This document shows positions 26,219-36,191 of a stretch of 64,000 nucleotides of DNA, in pieces. The stretch is from Pseudonocardia sp. EC080619-01 (GTDB lineage Bacteria > Actinomycetota > Actinomycetes > Mycobacteriales > Pseudonocardiaceae). The stretch covers positions 604,501 to 668,500 of the forward strand of contig NZ_CP012184.1 in NCBI RefSeq assembly GCF_001420995.1. Reading direction: 5' to 3'. The position numbers and the translations under genes were made by a program. Every line of letters begins with the position of its first letter. Position 1 is the stretch's first letter. Below the pieces are notes generated by a model that was not told where the DNA came from, searched no databases, and saw nothing but the letters and a program-made list of their open reading frames with translations.

Positions 26219-27774
26219 GACGGATCCCGGGCCGCACCGACCACGTCGTGGTGGTGGGTGCCGGGCTGGCCGGGCTGTCGGCCGCGCTGCACCTGCTCGG
26301 TGCGGGACGCCGCGTCACGATCGTCGAGCGCGAGGACGTGCCCGGTGGCCGGGCCGGACGCCTCGACGTCGCCGACGGGCACGGCACCTACCGGCTCGAC
26401 ACCGGCCCGACCGTCCTGACCATGCCGGAGCTGTTCGAGTCGGCACTGGCGGCCGTCGGCGAGACGACGGCGGACCGCCTCGACCTCGTCCGGCTCGACC
26501 CCGCCTACCGGGCCGAGTTCGCCGACGGCTCGGCGATCGCGGTGCACACCGACGCCGCCGCGATGGAGCACGAGATCCGCGAGACCTGCGGACCGGACTC
26601 GGCGGCCGGCTACCGGCGGCTGCGCCGCTGGCTGACCGACCTCTACCGCGCCGAGATGGACTCCTTCATCGGCGCGAACATGGACTCGCCGTTCTCCCTG
26701 CTCGGCCCGGACCTCGCCCGGCTGGCCGCGCTCGGCGGGTTCGGCAGGCTGGGGCGGCGGATCGGCCGGTTCCTGCCCGACGAGCGACTGCGCCGGATCT
26801 TCTCGTTCCAGGCGCTCTACGCCGGCGTCGCCCCGCAGGACGCGCTCGGCGCCTACGGCGTGATCGCCTACATGGACACCGTCGCGGGGGTCTGGTTCCC
26901 GCGCGGCGGCATGCGCGCGATGGGCGACGGGCTGGCCGGAGCGGCCGCCGACGCCGGCGCCGACATCCACTACGGCCGCACGGTCACCGGCCTCGTGCGG
27001 TCCGGGGACCGGGTGACCGCCGTGCGGCACGCCGGTGCCGACGGCTCCGGCACGACCGAGACCGCGTGCGACGCCGTCGTCCTCACCCCGGAGCTGCCGG
27101 CGGCCTACGAGCTGCTGGGCGGCGCGCCCCGGCGCCCGCTGGGGCTGCGGTGGTCGCCCTCGGCGGTGGTCGTGCACGCCGGGGCCCCCGCACCGCGCCC
27201 CGGGACCGCGGAGCACCACCACACGATCTCGTTCGGCGCCGCCTGGGAGGGCACCTTCCGCGAGATCATCGACGACGGCCGCCTGATGAGCGACCCGTCG
27301 CTGCTGGTCACCCGGCCCGGGCTCACCGACCCGTCGCTGCAGCCCGCGGGGCGCGAGGTGCTCAGCGTGCTGGCGCCGTGCCCGAACACCGACGTCGCCC
27401 CGGGCCTGGACTGGGAACGGGTCGGGCCCGCCTACGCCGAGGAGCTGTTCGGGGTGCTGGCCGACCGAGGGCTGCTCGATCCCGGCACCGGACCGAGCTG
27501 GACCCGGCTGTGGACCCCGCAGGACTGGGCGCGGGCCGGGATGGCCGCCGGGACGCCGTTCTCCGCCTCGCACACGCTGCCCCAGACCGGGCCCTTCCGG
27601 CCGCGGAACCTGGTGCCCGGCACGGCCAACGCGGTGCTCGCGGGCTGCGGCACCACACCGGGTGTCGGCATCCCGCCGGTGCTGATCTCGGGACGGCTCG
27701 CGGCCGAGCGGATCACCGGCCCCCGGGAGGCCGAACACGCCGGTCACGGTGCGGGGTCGCGGACGGTCCGCTGA
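26215..27774 (+). CDS. crtI: Phytoene desaturase
   Basis: A 519-residue FAD-dependent CrtI-type desaturase. The dinucleotide-binding motif VVVGAGLAGLSAALHL is at residues 11-26, the DTGPTVLTMP segment after that, and the C-terminal signature CGTTPGVGIPPVLISGRLAAE is intact. It removes hydrogens from phytoene to give coloured polyenes. It is translationally coupled to the prenyl synthase. A final 25-residue tail is uncharacteristic. The number of desaturation steps cannot be read from sequence. Confidence 0.92.
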   Translation: MRRIPGRTDHVVVVGAGLAGLSAALHLLGAGRRVTIVEREDVPGGRAGRLDVADGHGTYRLDTGPTVLTMPELFESALAAVGETTADRLDLVRLDPAYRAEFADGSAIAVHTDAAAMEHEIRETCGPDSAAGYRRLRRWLTDLYRAEMDSFIGANMDSPFSLLGPDLARLAALGGFGRLGRRIGRFLPDERLRRIFSFQALYAGVAPQDALGAYGVIAYMDTVAGVWFPRGGMRAMGDGLAGAAADAGADIHYGRTVTGLVRSGDRVTAVRHAGADGSGTTETACDAVVLTPELPAAYELLGGAPRRPLGLRWSPSAVVVHAGAPAPRPGTAEHHHTISFGAAWEGTFREIIDDGRLMSDPSLLVTRPGLTDPSLQPAGREVLSVLAPCPNTDVAPGLDWERVGPAYAEELFGVLADRGLLDPGTGPSWTRLWTPQDWARAGMAAGTPFSASHTLPQTGPFRPRNLVPGTANAVLAGCGTTPGVGIPPVLISGRLAAERITGPREAEHAGHGAGSRTVR

Positions 27775-27801
27775 CGCCCCCGTGGGACGATCGACACCAC
27801 C

Positions 27802-29412
27802 ATGACCACCCAGCCATCGCCCCCGCTCCCCCGTCCGGCCGGCACCGTCCCGGCTGCTCCGGCCGGGGACGTGGGCGTCCCGCGGGCCGGCACGTGGTCG
27901 TCCCGTGCCGCCGGTCTCGCCGACCGGCTCGGCCGCCCGCCGCGCGGCGTGCTGCTGCTCGGCCTGGCGGGCACCGTCCTGATGCTGGTCGGCGCGCCGG
28001 GTGGCGGCGGGATCCCGGTACGGGACCCGGTGCTGGGCAACTCCTGGCTCTCGTTCTGGCGCTACGGCCACGGGCAGATGCTCGCCTCCGTCGTGATCTA
28101 CACGGGGCTGGCACTGATGGTCTGGGCGTGGGTGCGGCTGGGCCGCGAGGTCCTCGCCCGGCGGACCGGTGGCCGCGCGGTGCTGACCGTGTCGGCGGTG
28201 TGGGTGCTGCCCATGCTGGTCACGCCCCCGCTGTTCACCCGGGACCCGTACAGCTACCTCGCCCAGGGCGCGCTGCCGCTGGCCGGGTACGACCCGTACG
28301 TCTTCGGCCCGGACGCGATGGGCGGGTTCCTCACCGACAACGTCCACTTCTTCTGGCAGGACACCCCGGCGCCGTACGGGCCGCTGTTCATCCTGCTGGC
28401 CCAGGGCGTCGTCCTGCTGACCGGCAACAACGTGCTGCTCGGCGTGATCCTCATGCGGCTCTCGCTGGTCACCGGCGTGCTGCTGATGATCGCGGTGCTG
28501 CCGGCACTGACCCGCCGGCTGGGCGGGCGGCCCGCGGTCGCGCTGTGGATCGCCGTCGCCAACCCCGTGATGATCGTCCACATGATCGGCGGGGTGCACA
28601 ACGACCTGCTGGTCGTCGGCCTGCTGCCGCTGGCCGCGCTGCTGGCCCTGCGCGACCGGTTCGTCGCGGCGGTGGCCGTCGCCTCGCTCGCGATGGCGGT
28701 CAAGGCCTCGGCCGGGCTGATCCTGCCGTTCCTCGTCCTGGTGTGGGCCGCGAGGCTCACCGGCGGCTTCTGGTCGCGGCTGGTCCGGGCCGGGGTCCCG
28801 TCGGTGCTGGTGTACCTCGTCGTGTTCGGCGGGTGCACCTGGCTGTCCGGGTTCGGCCTGGGCTGGCTGCCCGCGCTCAGCGCTCCGTCGATGATCGTGA
28901 ACTGGCTGTCCTGGTCCACCGGCGCCGGGCAGGCCGCCGCGGCCGTGGCGGGGATGTTCGCCGAGGACCTGAACGAGCAGGCGTTCGTCGAGGTGGCGCG
29001 GGCGATCGGTGGCGGCGTGCTCGCCCTGGTGATCGCGGCGCTGTGGTGGCGGGCCCGGGTGGGCGGTGCGGCCGCGATCAGCTGCGCCGCGGTCGCCATG
29101 GCGTTCGCGGCGGTCCTGTCGCCGACCACGCTGCCGTGGTACCTGAGCTGGGGCTTCTGCCTGCTCGCGATGGCGGCGTGGAGCACCCGCGGGCTCCAGT
29201 GGGTGGTCCTCGGCTCGGTGTGGCTGATGATCGTCTACTTCCCGAACGGCGAGACCGCGCTCTACGCGTGGCCGTACCTGGCGCTGTGCGCCGCGGTGGG
29301 GGTGCTGGCGGCGCTGTCGCTGGTGCGCACCGACCCGCTGGGCCTGCGCCGCGACCGTCCCGACGTCCCCGGTGCCACCCTGGTGCCCGACGGTGCGGCC
29401 GGCCGCGGCTGA
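27802..29412 (+). CDS. GT-C alpha-(1->6)-mannopyranosyltransferase (MptA/MptB family)
   Basis: A polytopic protein of 536 residues with about 12-13 membrane helices. The first extracytoplasmic loop carries [10 protein letters not shown], the acidic GT-C motif using polyprenyl-phosphomannose. The [18 protein letters not shown] and [11 protein letters not shown] stretches fit the MptA/MptB family that extends the lipomannan core. By synteny it corresponds to mptA (Rv2174), but automated schemes often label such proteins MptB, so I give no symbol. It lies inside the carotenoid genes, overlapping the phytoene synthase start. Confidence 0.85.
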   Translation: MTTQPSPPLPRPAGTVPAAPAGDVGVPRAGTWSSRAAGLADRLGRPPRGVLLLGLAGTVLMLVGAPGGGGIPVRDPVLGNSWLSFWRYGHGQMLASVVIYTGLALMVWAWVRLGREVLARRTGGRAVLTVSAVWVLPMLVTPPLFTRDPYSYLAQGALPLAGYDPYVFGPDAMGGFLTDNVHFFWQDTPAPYGPLFILLAQGVVLLTGNNVLLGVILMRLSLVTGVLLMIAVLPALTRRLGGRPAVALWIAVANPVMIVHMIGGVHNDLLVVGLLPLAALLALRDRFVAAVAVASLAMAVKASAGLILPFLVLVWAARLTGGFWSRLVRAGVPSVLVYLVVFGGCTWLSGFGLGWLPALSAPSMIVNWLSWSTGAGQAAAAVAGMFAEDLNEQAFVEVARAIGGGVLALVIAALWWRARVGGAAAISCAAVAMAFAAVLSPTTLPWYLSWGFCLLAMAAWSTRGLQWVVLGSVWLMIVYFPNGETALYAWPYLALCAAVGVLAALSLVRTDPLGLRRDRPDVPGATLVPDGAAGRG

Positions 29413-30391
29413 CCGGGCCGGGCGGGTCGAGCTCGACGCCGCCGGCCTGACCGACCCCGCCCTGCGCGCGGCGTACGCCGCCTGCCGCGACCTGCACGCC
29501 GAGCACGGCCGCACCTACTTCCTGGCCACCCGGCTGCTGCCGCCGGGACGGCGGGTCGACATCCACGCGCTCTACGGCTTCGCCCGGTACGCCGACGAGA
29601 TCGTCGACGACCCGGACGGCGCCGGTGGCGGTGAGCCGCACATCCGCCTCGACGCGCTCGACGCCGAACTCGAGGCGGCGCTCGGCGGTGCGCCGCTGCC
29701 CGGCAGCCGCCCCGAGGTGGTCGCCGTCGCCGAGACCGCGCGCCGGCACGCGCTGGACCCGCAGCTGTTCCGGGACTTCATGGTCTCGATGCGGATGGAC
29801 CTGACCGTCTCCGGCTACCCGACCGACGACGATCTCGCCGTCTACGTGCACGGCTCGGCCGCGGTGATCGGTCTGCAGACGCTGCCCGTGCTCGGGACGG
29901 TGGCGCCCCGCGCCGAGGCGGAGCCGCACGCCGCGTTGCTCGGCGTCGCCTTCCAGATGACGAACTTCCTGCGCGACGTCGGCGAGGACCTCGACCGCGG
30001 TCGCGTCTACCTGCCCGCCGACGAGCTGGCGGCGTTCGGCGTCGACCGCGAGCTGCTGGCCTGGTCGCGGCGCACCGGCCGGGCCGATCCCCGGGTGCGC
30101 CGGGCGATCGCCCACCTGGTCGCCCGCACGCGGGCCACCTACCGCCGCGCCGACCCGGGGATCCCGATGCTGGAGCCGGTGTCGCGGGCCTGCGTCGGTG
30201 CGGCCCGGACGCTCTACTCCGAGATCCTCGACGGGATCGCCGACGCCGGCTACGACGTGCTGCGCCGGCGCGTCGCGGTGCCGAACCGGCGCCGGGCCGC
30301 CGTGGCGCTCCCCCGGCTGGGGCGCGCGCTCGCGGTGCGCGGGATGCAGGTCGCGGCCGAGCGGGCCGGACGGGCCGGGCGCGGGCGGTAG
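29372..30391 (+). CDS. crtB: Phytoene synthase
   Basis: A squalene/phytoene synthase of up to 339 residues that condenses two GGPP molecules head to head. The first aspartate motif is DEIVDD at about residue 75, the second is [14 protein letters not shown] near 203-216. The conserved [12 protein letters not shown] and the Mg-binding layout are intact. Starts at GTG 29372 or 29393 both overlap the mannosyltransferase end and neither has a clear ribosome binding site, so the start is uncertain. It is the last gene of the operon. Confidence 0.9.
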   Translation: MPPWCPTVRPAAADRAGRVELDAAGLTDPALRAAYAACRDLHAEHGRTYFLATRLLPPGRRVDIHALYGFARYADEIVDDPDGAGGGEPHIRLDALDAELEAALGGAPLPGSRPEVVAVAETARRHALDPQLFRDFMVSMRMDLTVSGYPTDDDLAVYVHGSAAVIGLQTLPVLGTVAPRAEAEPHAALLGVAFQMTNFLRDVGEDLDRGRVYLPADELAAFGVDRELLAWSRRTGRADPRVRRAIAHLVARTRATYRRADPGIPMLEPVSRACVGAARTLYSEILDGIADAGYDVLRRRVAVPNRRRAAVALPRLGRALAVRGMQVAAERAGRAGRGR

Positions 30392-30415
30392 CCGCCCCCG
30401 GGCAGCGCGAGGGGG

Positions 30416-30787
30416 TCAGAACGCCATGGCCTGCGCGCGGCGCTTGATCTCCTTCTGCCGCCCCGCCCTGAGCGCACCGATCGGCGACCCGCCCAGCGAC
30501 TCGTCCTCGGTGAACAGCCAGGCGAGGATCTCGCGGTCCTCGAATCCGCCGTCACGCAGCACCATGATCGTGCCGGACAGGCCGCGGATCACGTCCTGGC
30601 CGTCCAGGAACACCGCCGGGACGACGACCTCGCGCTCGTGGCGCAGCGACAGCAGCTGGCCCTCACGCACCAGCTGGACGACGCGGGAGGCAGGGATCGA
30701 CAGCCGCTCGGCGACCTCGGAGACGGTCAGCGTCTCCTCGGTGACGGCCGCGGGAAGGGACTCGCTCACAGCCGGACACTGTTCCAT
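30416..30787 (-). CDS. Rv2175c-like winged-helix DNA-binding protein
   Basis: A 123-residue protein with an N-terminal helix-turn-helix (LTVSEVAERLSIPASRVVQLVREG) and a basic C-terminal region. In M. tuberculosis Rv2175c is phosphorylated by the neighbouring kinase PknL on an N-terminal threonine, which lowers DNA binding. Threonines precede the HTH here (AVTEETLTV) and pknL is the divergent neighbour, so the same partnership is plausible. A GTG 18 bp inside the ATG is an alternative start. DNA targets are unknown; the 145-bp divergent region is an obvious candidate. Confidence 0.88.
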   Translation of the reverse strand: MEQCPAVSESLPAAVTEETLTVSEVAERLSIPASRVVQLVREGQLLSLRHEREVVVPAVFLDGQDVIRGLSGTIMVLRDGGFEDREILAWLFTEDESLGGSPIGALRAGRQKEIKRRAQAMAF

Positions 30788-30919
30788 ACCGGCCCGCGCG
30801 CGCCACAGCGGTCCGCACGCCGTGTCGCCACGGGTCGCCACGGGTCGCGGGCCGGTCACCGGCGGTCGCGGCGGGCGCACACGCCGGACCACCCGCACGG
30901 ACGGTGACCGCCGCTGAAG

Positions 30920-30925
30920 TAGCCT
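30920..30925 (+). promoter_or_regulatory. Leaderless -10 of pknL
   Basis: TAGCCT ends 7 nt before the GTG at 30933, with no ribosome binding site. Confidence 0.6.
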
Positions 30926-30932
30926 TCCCGGC

Positions 30933-32792
30933 GTGAGCTCACCGTCCGGACCGGCCGATCCCGGCACGCCGGGTGGGGCCGCCGGGCGGATCGTGGCCGA
31001 CGGCCCCGGCCCGGTGCTGCTCGACGGCCGCTACGCCGTCGGGCCCGTGCTGGCCCGCGGCGGCATGTCCACCGTCTACCACGGCACCGACACCCGGCTC
31101 GAGCGCGCCGTCGCCATCAAGGTGATGGACCCGCGGATGGCCGGGGACCACGCGTTCCGGACCCGATTCGACCGGGAGGCGCGGCTCGCCGCCCGGATCG
31201 ACCACCCGGCCGTTGTCGCCGTGTACGACCGGGGCACCGTCCCGGCCGGGCCGCTGGGCGAGCCGAGCCTGTTCGTCGTCATGGAGCTGGTCGACGGCGG
31301 CACCCTGCGCGACGTCCTGCGGGCCCGCGGCGCGCTCGGCCTCCCGGCCGCCGTGCAGGTGCTCGAACCGGTGCTGGCCGGGCTGGCCCGCGCGCACCGG
31401 CTCGGCATGGTGCACCGCGACGTGAAGCCGGAGAACGTGCTGATCGCCGCGACCGGCGAGGTCAAGGTCGCCGACTTCGGGCTGCTCACCGCGGCCGCGG
31501 AGGCCGGTGTCAGCCACGCCGGGATGATCCTCGGGACGATGGCCTACCTCTCCCCCGAGCAGGTCGTCTCCGGCCGCGCCGACGGCCGCAGCGACGTCTA
31601 CGCCGCCGGCGTCGTCCTCTACGAGATGCTGACCGGCCAGCCGCCGTACACCGCGGACAACCCGCTGTCGGTGGCCTACCGGCACGTGAACGAGGACGTC
31701 CCGCCGCCGTCGGCCCTCGTGCCCGGGCTGCCGCCCGCGGTGGACGAGCTGGTCGCCCGGGCCACCGCCCGCGACCCCGACGGCCGCCCGGTCGACGCCG
31801 AGCACCTGCGCCGCGAGCTCCTCGCGGTCGCCGACCGGCTCGGTCTGCCCCGCACCGGCGTCCCCCGCCCGCCCGGGCCGCCCCCGCCCGACGACGGCGT
31901 CACCCTGCCGGCCGGTCCGCGGCGGGTCCGTCCGGACGCGGCCGCCGAGGCGACGCCGCACGGCACCCGGGTGCAGGCCCGCGGCGCGCACGGCACCGCG
32001 GTCACCCCGGCCGCCGAGCCGGAGGCGCTGTCCCGGGCGGAGCTCGGTGCCCAGCGGCGCCGCGGCCGCCGGGTCTTCGCGCTGTGGATGGTGCTGCTGG
32101 TGCTGCTCGCGGCGCTGGCCGGGACCGGCGCATGGTGGCTCGGATCGGGCCGCTGGACGACCATGCCCGCCGTCGCCGGCCTGGACCGCGAACGCGCCAC
32201 CGCCCTGATCGCCGAGTCCGACCTCACCCCGACGATCACCGAACGCGCCGAGGACGACGTCGCGCCGGACCTCGTCGCCGAGGTCACGCCGGCCCCGGAG
32301 ACCCGGGTGCTGCGCGGCTCGACGGTCACGCTGTTCGTCTCCACCGGGCGCCCCGCGGTGCCGGACGTGCCGGCCGGCAGCGCCGTCGCCGACGCCGAGG
32401 CCGCGATCCGGGAGGCCGGGCTCACCCCGGTCCGGTCGACGGGCGCCGACGAGTACAGCTCCGACGTCCCGGCCGGTGCGGTGATCCGGACCGACCCGCA
32501 GCCGGGCACCCGGGTCCCCGGCGGATCCGCGGTGACCCTCGTGACCAGCCGGGGTGCCGAACCGGCCCCGCCGCCGACCACGGAGGCGCCGCCGCCGTCG
32601 TCGCCCTCGATGCCGTTCGTGATCGGGATGAGCACCGACGAGGCCGAGGAGCTGCTCGAGTCGCAGGGCTACGACGTCGAGATCGACCGCAGCTTCCCGT
32701 TCGGGCGCCGCGACGGCCGCGTGGTGGGCCAGGACCCGTCCGCGGGCGACTCCGCCGAGCCCGGCGACACCGTCACCCTCACCGTGCTCTGA
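30933..32792 (+). CDS. pknL: PknL Ser/Thr protein kinase with PASTA repeats
   Basis: A 619-residue receptor kinase. In the kinase domain (about 30-295) the catalytic lysine is Lys63 (VAIKVMD), HRDVKPEN has its aspartate at 163, and DFG follows. A Pro-rich juxtamembrane region leads to one membrane helix at about 381-404. Three PASTA-like extracellular repeats cover roughly 408-472, 473-540 and 553-619, separated by a short Pro/Thr linker. M. tuberculosis PknL, as I recall it, is about 400 residues without PASTA repeats, so this form resembles PknB in its sensor part. The neighbouring Rv2175c-like gene supports the assignment to PknL. Confidence 0.9.
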   Translation: MSSPSGPADPGTPGGAAGRIVADGPGPVLLDGRYAVGPVLARGGMSTVYHGTDTRLERAVAIKVMDPRMAGDHAFRTRFDREARLAARIDHPAVVAVYDRGTVPAGPLGEPSLFVVMELVDGGTLRDVLRARGALGLPAAVQVLEPVLAGLARAHRLGMVHRDVKPENVLIAATGEVKVADFGLLTAAAEAGVSHAGMILGTMAYLSPEQVVSGRADGRSDVYAAGVVLYEMLTGQPPYTADNPLSVAYRHVNEDVPPPSALVPGLPPAVDELVARATARDPDGRPVDAEHLRRELLAVADRLGLPRTGVPRPPGPPPPDDGVTLPAGPRRVRPDAAAEATPHGTRVQARGAHGTAVTPAAEPEALSRAELGAQRRRGRRVFALWMVLLVLLAALAGTGAWWLGSGRWTTMPAVAGLDRERATALIAESDLTPTITERAEDDVAPDLVAEVTPAPETRVLRGSTVTLFVSTGRPAVPDVPAGSAVADAEAAIREAGLTPVRSTGADEYSSDVPAGAVIRTDPQPGTRVPGGSAVTLVTSRGAEPAPPPTTEAPPPSSPSMPFVIGMSTDEAEELLESQGYDVEIDRSFPFGRRDGRVVGQDPSAGDSAEPGDTVTLTVL

Positions 32793-32802
32793 GGCGGCGC
32801 GG

Positions 32803-33648
32803 TCACAGGCCGAACCGCTCCCGCTCCGCGGGCGTGATCTCCGGGAGCTGCGCACCGGCTGCGGTGACCGCGAACGCGCCGACCCGCACGGCGTAGCGGG
32901 CGGCACCGGCGAGCGGGTCCCCCGCGGCGAGCCGGACGGCGACGGCGGCGAGGAACGCGTCCCCGGACCCGGTGGTGTCCACCGGGGACACCACCGGTGC
33001 CTCCACGGTGGTCGTCGTGCCCCGGTCGTCGATCTCGCAGCCGCGGGCCCCGCGGGTGACGACCGAGCGCGGGACCGGGTGCTCCCCCAGCAGCGCCGCC
33101 TCGTGCTCGTTGACCACCAGCACGTCGGTGGCCTCCAGCAGCCCGTCCGGCACCGGGCCGAACGGGGACAGGTTGAGCAGCACGGTGACCCCGGCCGCCC
33201 GGGCGGCACGCGCCGCGGCGAGCACCGTCTCCAGCGGACTCTCCAGGGAGAGGGTGAGCACCGCGGCGCCGTCGAACGGGGGCAGGTCCGCGGCCGTGAG
33301 CGTCCGGTTCGCGCCCGGCGAGACGACGATCGTGTTGTCCGCCGCCGCGTCGACGGTGATCACGGCGGTGCCGGTGGCGGTGTCGTCGCGGGTGGCGACC
33401 CGGGAGACGTCCGCACCGGCCGCGGCGACGGCGTCCCGCACCAGCGCCCCGTGCGCGTCCGCACCGGTCACGCCGACCATGGCGACGTCCCCGCCGAGCC
33501 GGGCGGCGGCGACGGCCTGGTTGGCGCCCTTCCCGCCGGGCCCGACGACGAGGTCGGCGCCGGCGACCGTCTCCCCCGCCGTGGGGAACCGCTCGGTGCG
33601 CACCACCAGGTCGGCGTTGAGCGAGCCGACCACCACCACGTCGTTCAT
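32803..33648 (-). CDS. rbsK: Ribokinase (PfkB family)
   Basis: A 281-residue sugar kinase. The PfkB N-terminal signature is in VVGPGGKGANQAVAAARLGG, and the C-terminal signature DTTGSGDAFLAAVAV holds the catalytic aspartate. The VVVGSLNADLVV start and NEHEAALLG fit ribokinase. The ATG at 33646-33648 has AGAGGAA 5 nt upstream. As the last gene after the nucleoside hydrolase and permease it would phosphorylate ribose released from nucleosides to ribose-5-phosphate. Its stop lies 10 bp from the convergent pknL stop. Confidence 0.93.
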   Translation of the reverse strand: MNDVVVVGSLNADLVVRTERFPTAGETVAGADLVVGPGGKGANQAVAAARLGGDVAMVGVTGADAHGALVRDAVAAAGADVSRVATRDDTATGTAVITVDAAADNTIVVSPGANRTLTAADLPPFDGAAVLTLSLESPLETVLAAARAARAAGVTVLLNLSPFGPVPDGLLEATDVLVVNEHEAALLGEHPVPRSVVTRGARGCEIDDRGTTTTVEAPVVSPVDTTGSGDAFLAAVAVRLAAGDPLAGAARYAVRVGAFAVTAAGAQLPEITPAERERFGL

Positions 33649-33671
33649 CCGGTTCCTCTCGTGTTCCGTCG

Positions 33672-35096
33672 TCACCGCGACACCGCGGGTGCGGTCCGGT
33701 CGTCGGCGGTCTCCGCCGCCGCCGGGCGCGGGATCAGCAGCGACATCGCCAGCGCGCAGGCCGTGCAGACCGCGCCGACCAGCATGCCCGCCGAGTACCC
33801 GGCGGTACCGGCCTGGTCCGCCGCGCCGACCGCCACCTGCACCGCGGGCAGGATCACGAAGCTGATCCCGGCGCCCAGGTTGAACGCACCGGCGTTGAGG
33901 CCGGGCAGCATCCCCGGGTTGCCCGCCGGGGACAGGACGACGCCCAGCCCGTTCAGCACGATGTTCGCGATCCCGGCGTAGGTGACGCCGAGCAGCAGGG
34001 TCGCGACGACCAGCATCGGGAACGACCGCACCCCGGCGAACGCCATGAACAGCGTCGCGGCCACGCTGCCGGCGAGGCCGATCCGCAGCACGGTCCGGTA
34101 GCCGAGGACCGGCGCGATCCGCCCCGCGAACGGGCCGACGACCCATCCGACCAGCGCGTACGGGGCGAGCAGCACCAGCGCGGTGAGGTCGGCCGGGAGG
34201 CCGAACCCGGCGTCGGTGTTCTGGGCGAGCGAGGCGACCAGGCCGTTCACCACGGCGAACACGCCGGTCATGGTGAGCAGGGTGGTGCCGAGCGTCGCCC
34301 AGGTCGCGCGGCGGCGCAGGTCCGCGGTCGCGATCAGCGGCTGCTCGGTGCGGTCCTGCAGCCGCCAGAACACGACGAACGACGTGGCCGCGACCAGGCC
34401 GTACACCGCGGCGAGCGCCCACCTCGCGTCCGCGAGACCGCCCGCCTCGTCGAAGGCCAGCAGCAGCGCCCCGACCGACACGACGAGCGGGACGACGCCG
34501 CGCCAGTCCATCCGGGTCCCGGCCGACGGGCGCGAGTCCACTCCCCACACCGCGACGAGCACGAGCGCCACGACCGTCGTCGCCGCGATCACCCAGAAGA
34601 TCGCCCGGAAGCCGTGCGCGGTGGCGAGCCAGCCGCCGAGCAGCGCGTCGACGCCGGCGACACCGCCGTTGACCGCGGTGATCAGTCCGAGCGCCGCACC
34701 GTACCGGCGGGGATCGGCGATCTCGCTGCGCAGCATGAGGAGTCCGATGGGGACGACCGGGCCGGTGACGCCCTGGAGGATCCGGCCCGCGAAGAGCATC
34801 TCGACCGACACCGCGAGCGCCGCGACGATGCTCCCGACCAGCATCACCGCCAGCATGACGAGCAGGGTCCGCCGCCGGCCGACGATGTCGGACAGTCGCG
34901 GCAGGAACAGCGAGAACATCGCCGCGAGGGTGAAGAACATCGTCTGCGAGAGGCCGACGGTGGCGTCGTCGGTGCCCAGTTCGCGGGCCATGGTGACCAG
35001 CGCGGGGCTGAGCATCGAGGCGTTGAGCTGGAAGGCGACGCAGGCGGCGAGAACGGCGGCGACGAGCGTCGCCGTCCCCCGGCGGGTGGCGGTCAC
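33672..35096 (-). CDS. MFS transporter, probable nucleoside uptake
   Basis: A 474-residue major facilitator with about 14 hydrophobic segments and the loop motif RLSDIVGRRRTLLV after helix 2. A DHA2-like subfamily is likely from length and topology. The GTG at 35094-35096 overlaps the nucleoside hydrolase stop by 4 bp, and rbsK follows after 23 bp, so the three form one operon. Nucleoside import is inferred from context only; DHA2 proteins are more often drug exporters, so efflux is possible. Confidence 0.85.
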   Translation of the reverse strand: MTATRRGTATLVAAVLAACVAFQLNASMLSPALVTMARELGTDDATVGLSQTMFFTLAAMFSLFLPRLSDIVGRRRTLLVMLAVMLVGSIVAALAVSVEMLFAGRILQGVTGPVVPIGLLMLRSEIADPRRYGAALGLITAVNGGVAGVDALLGGWLATAHGFRAIFWVIAATTVVALVLVAVWGVDSRPSAGTRMDWRGVVPLVVSVGALLLAFDEAGGLADARWALAAVYGLVAATSFVVFWRLQDRTEQPLIATADLRRRATWATLGTTLLTMTGVFAVVNGLVASLAQNTDAGFGLPADLTALVLLAPYALVGWVVGPFAGRIAPVLGYRTVLRIGLAGSVAATLFMAFAGVRSFPMLVVATLLLGVTYAGIANIVLNGLGVVLSPAGNPGMLPGLNAGAFNLGAGISFVILPAVQVAVGAADQAGTAGYSAGMLVGAVCTACALAMSLLIPRPAAAETADDRTAPAVSR

Positions 35097-36085
35097 GCGG
35101 GCTGCTCCGATGCGACGACCGGAGCGGCGACGGGTGCGGCGACGGTGGGGTCGCCGATCCGGGTCAGCGCACCGACCACCAGGTCCCAGAACCGGCCGTG
35201 GTCGAGCTCGCGCGCGGCGTACGTGCGGCACCCCTCCGGCGCGGGCCCGCGCAGGTCGGCGACGGTCATGCCGGTCGTGTACCGCCCGGTCGTCTCGACG
35301 ACGAGCGGCACCGGCACCGCGCGGACGACCGTCGGGTCGATGACGTGGGCGACGGCGCACGGGTCGTGCACCGGCGGGGCGTCGAAGCCCTGCACGTCGC
35401 GATAGGTGCCGGCGAAGAAGTCGAGGAGCTCGTCGACGAAGCGGGCCGGGCCGGTCCCGACGGCGCGGATCGCCTCGCGCACCTCCGGGCCCGCGACGGC
35501 CTGGTGGGTCAGGTCGAGCCCGACCATCACGACCTCCCAGCCCGCGGAGAACACGATGTCCGCGGCCTCGGGGTCGATGGCGATGTTGAACTCGGCGACC
35601 GCGGTCCGGTTCCCGACGCCGACGCCGCCGCCCATGAGCACGACCCGCTTCACACGCTCCACGATCTCCGGGGCGCGCCGTGCGGCCAGCGCGATGTTGG
35701 TCAGCCCGCCGGTCGGGACGAGCGTGACGGTGCCCGGCTCGTGCGCCAGCACGGTCTCGACGATCAGGTCGACCGCGTGCGCGCCGACGACGCCGAACGC
35801 GGGCTCGGGCAGCTCCGGCCTGTCCAGCCCGGACTCGCCGTGGATGTCGGCGGCGACCTCGATCTCCCGCAGCAGCGGCCGGTCGGCGCCCGCGGCGAAC
35901 GGGACGCCGGTGATCCCGGCCATCGTCGCGACCGACAGCGCGTTGCGGGTGACCTTCGCCAGGGTCTGGTTGCCGACCACGGTCGTGACGGCGAGCAGCT
36001 CGATCCCGGGGTCGCCGTGCGCGAGCAGCAGCGCGATCGCGTCGTCGTGTCCCGGATCGCAGTCCAGGACGATCTTCTCCGCCAT
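35093..36085 (-). CDS. Inosine-uridine type nucleoside hydrolase
   Basis: A 330-residue IUNH-family enzyme that splits ribonucleosides into base and ribose. The N-terminal calcium-binding signature is VLDCDPGHDDAIALLLAHGDP; GGLTNIALA, the FNIAIDPEAADIVF stretch and the late aspartate HDPCAVAHVIDP complete the metal site. The ATG at 36083-36085 has GAGGTGGG upstream. It is the first gene of the salvage operon, divergent from lacI, with paired operator-like repeats between them. Confidence 0.92.
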   Translation of the reverse strand: MAEKIVLDCDPGHDDAIALLLAHGDPGIELLAVTTVVGNQTLAKVTRNALSVATMAGITGVPFAAGADRPLLREIEVAADIHGESGLDRPELPEPAFGVVGAHAVDLIVETVLAHEPGTVTLVPTGGLTNIALAARRAPEIVERVKRVVLMGGGVGVGNRTAVAEFNIAIDPEAADIVFSAGWEVVMVGLDLTHQAVAGPEVREAIRAVGTGPARFVDELLDFFAGTYRDVQGFDAPPVHDPCAVAHVIDPTVVRAVPVPLVVETTGRYTTGMTVADLRGPAPEGCRTYAARELDHGRFWDLVVGALTRIGDPTVAAPVAAPVVASEQPA

Positions 36086-36148
36086 GCGCGGCACCCACCT
36101 CGTCGTAGATCGTCGCCCGGGTGCTCCGAGCGTGGCCACACTGACTCG

Positions 36149-36174
36149 TCAAGCGCGTGACGTCAAGCGTTTGA
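36149..36174. promoter_or_regulatory. Paired LacI-type operator half-palindromes
   Basis: TCAAGCGTTTGA (36163-36174) is near-palindromic with the central CG typical of LacI-family operators. TCAAGCGCGTGA (36149-36160) is a related copy. The two share a 9-bp direct repeat CGTCAAGCG 14 bp apart. They lie between the divergent lacI and nucleoside hydrolase genes, in the -35 region of lacI. Confidence 0.65.
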
Positions 36175-36191
36175 TGGATGGTCGCGGCCGG

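Noticed and set aside
25822..29514. 1230-codon minus-strand open frame over the carotenoid operon
   Set aside because: It mirrors the codon pattern of crtI and the mannosyltransferase on the other strand, and has no domain.
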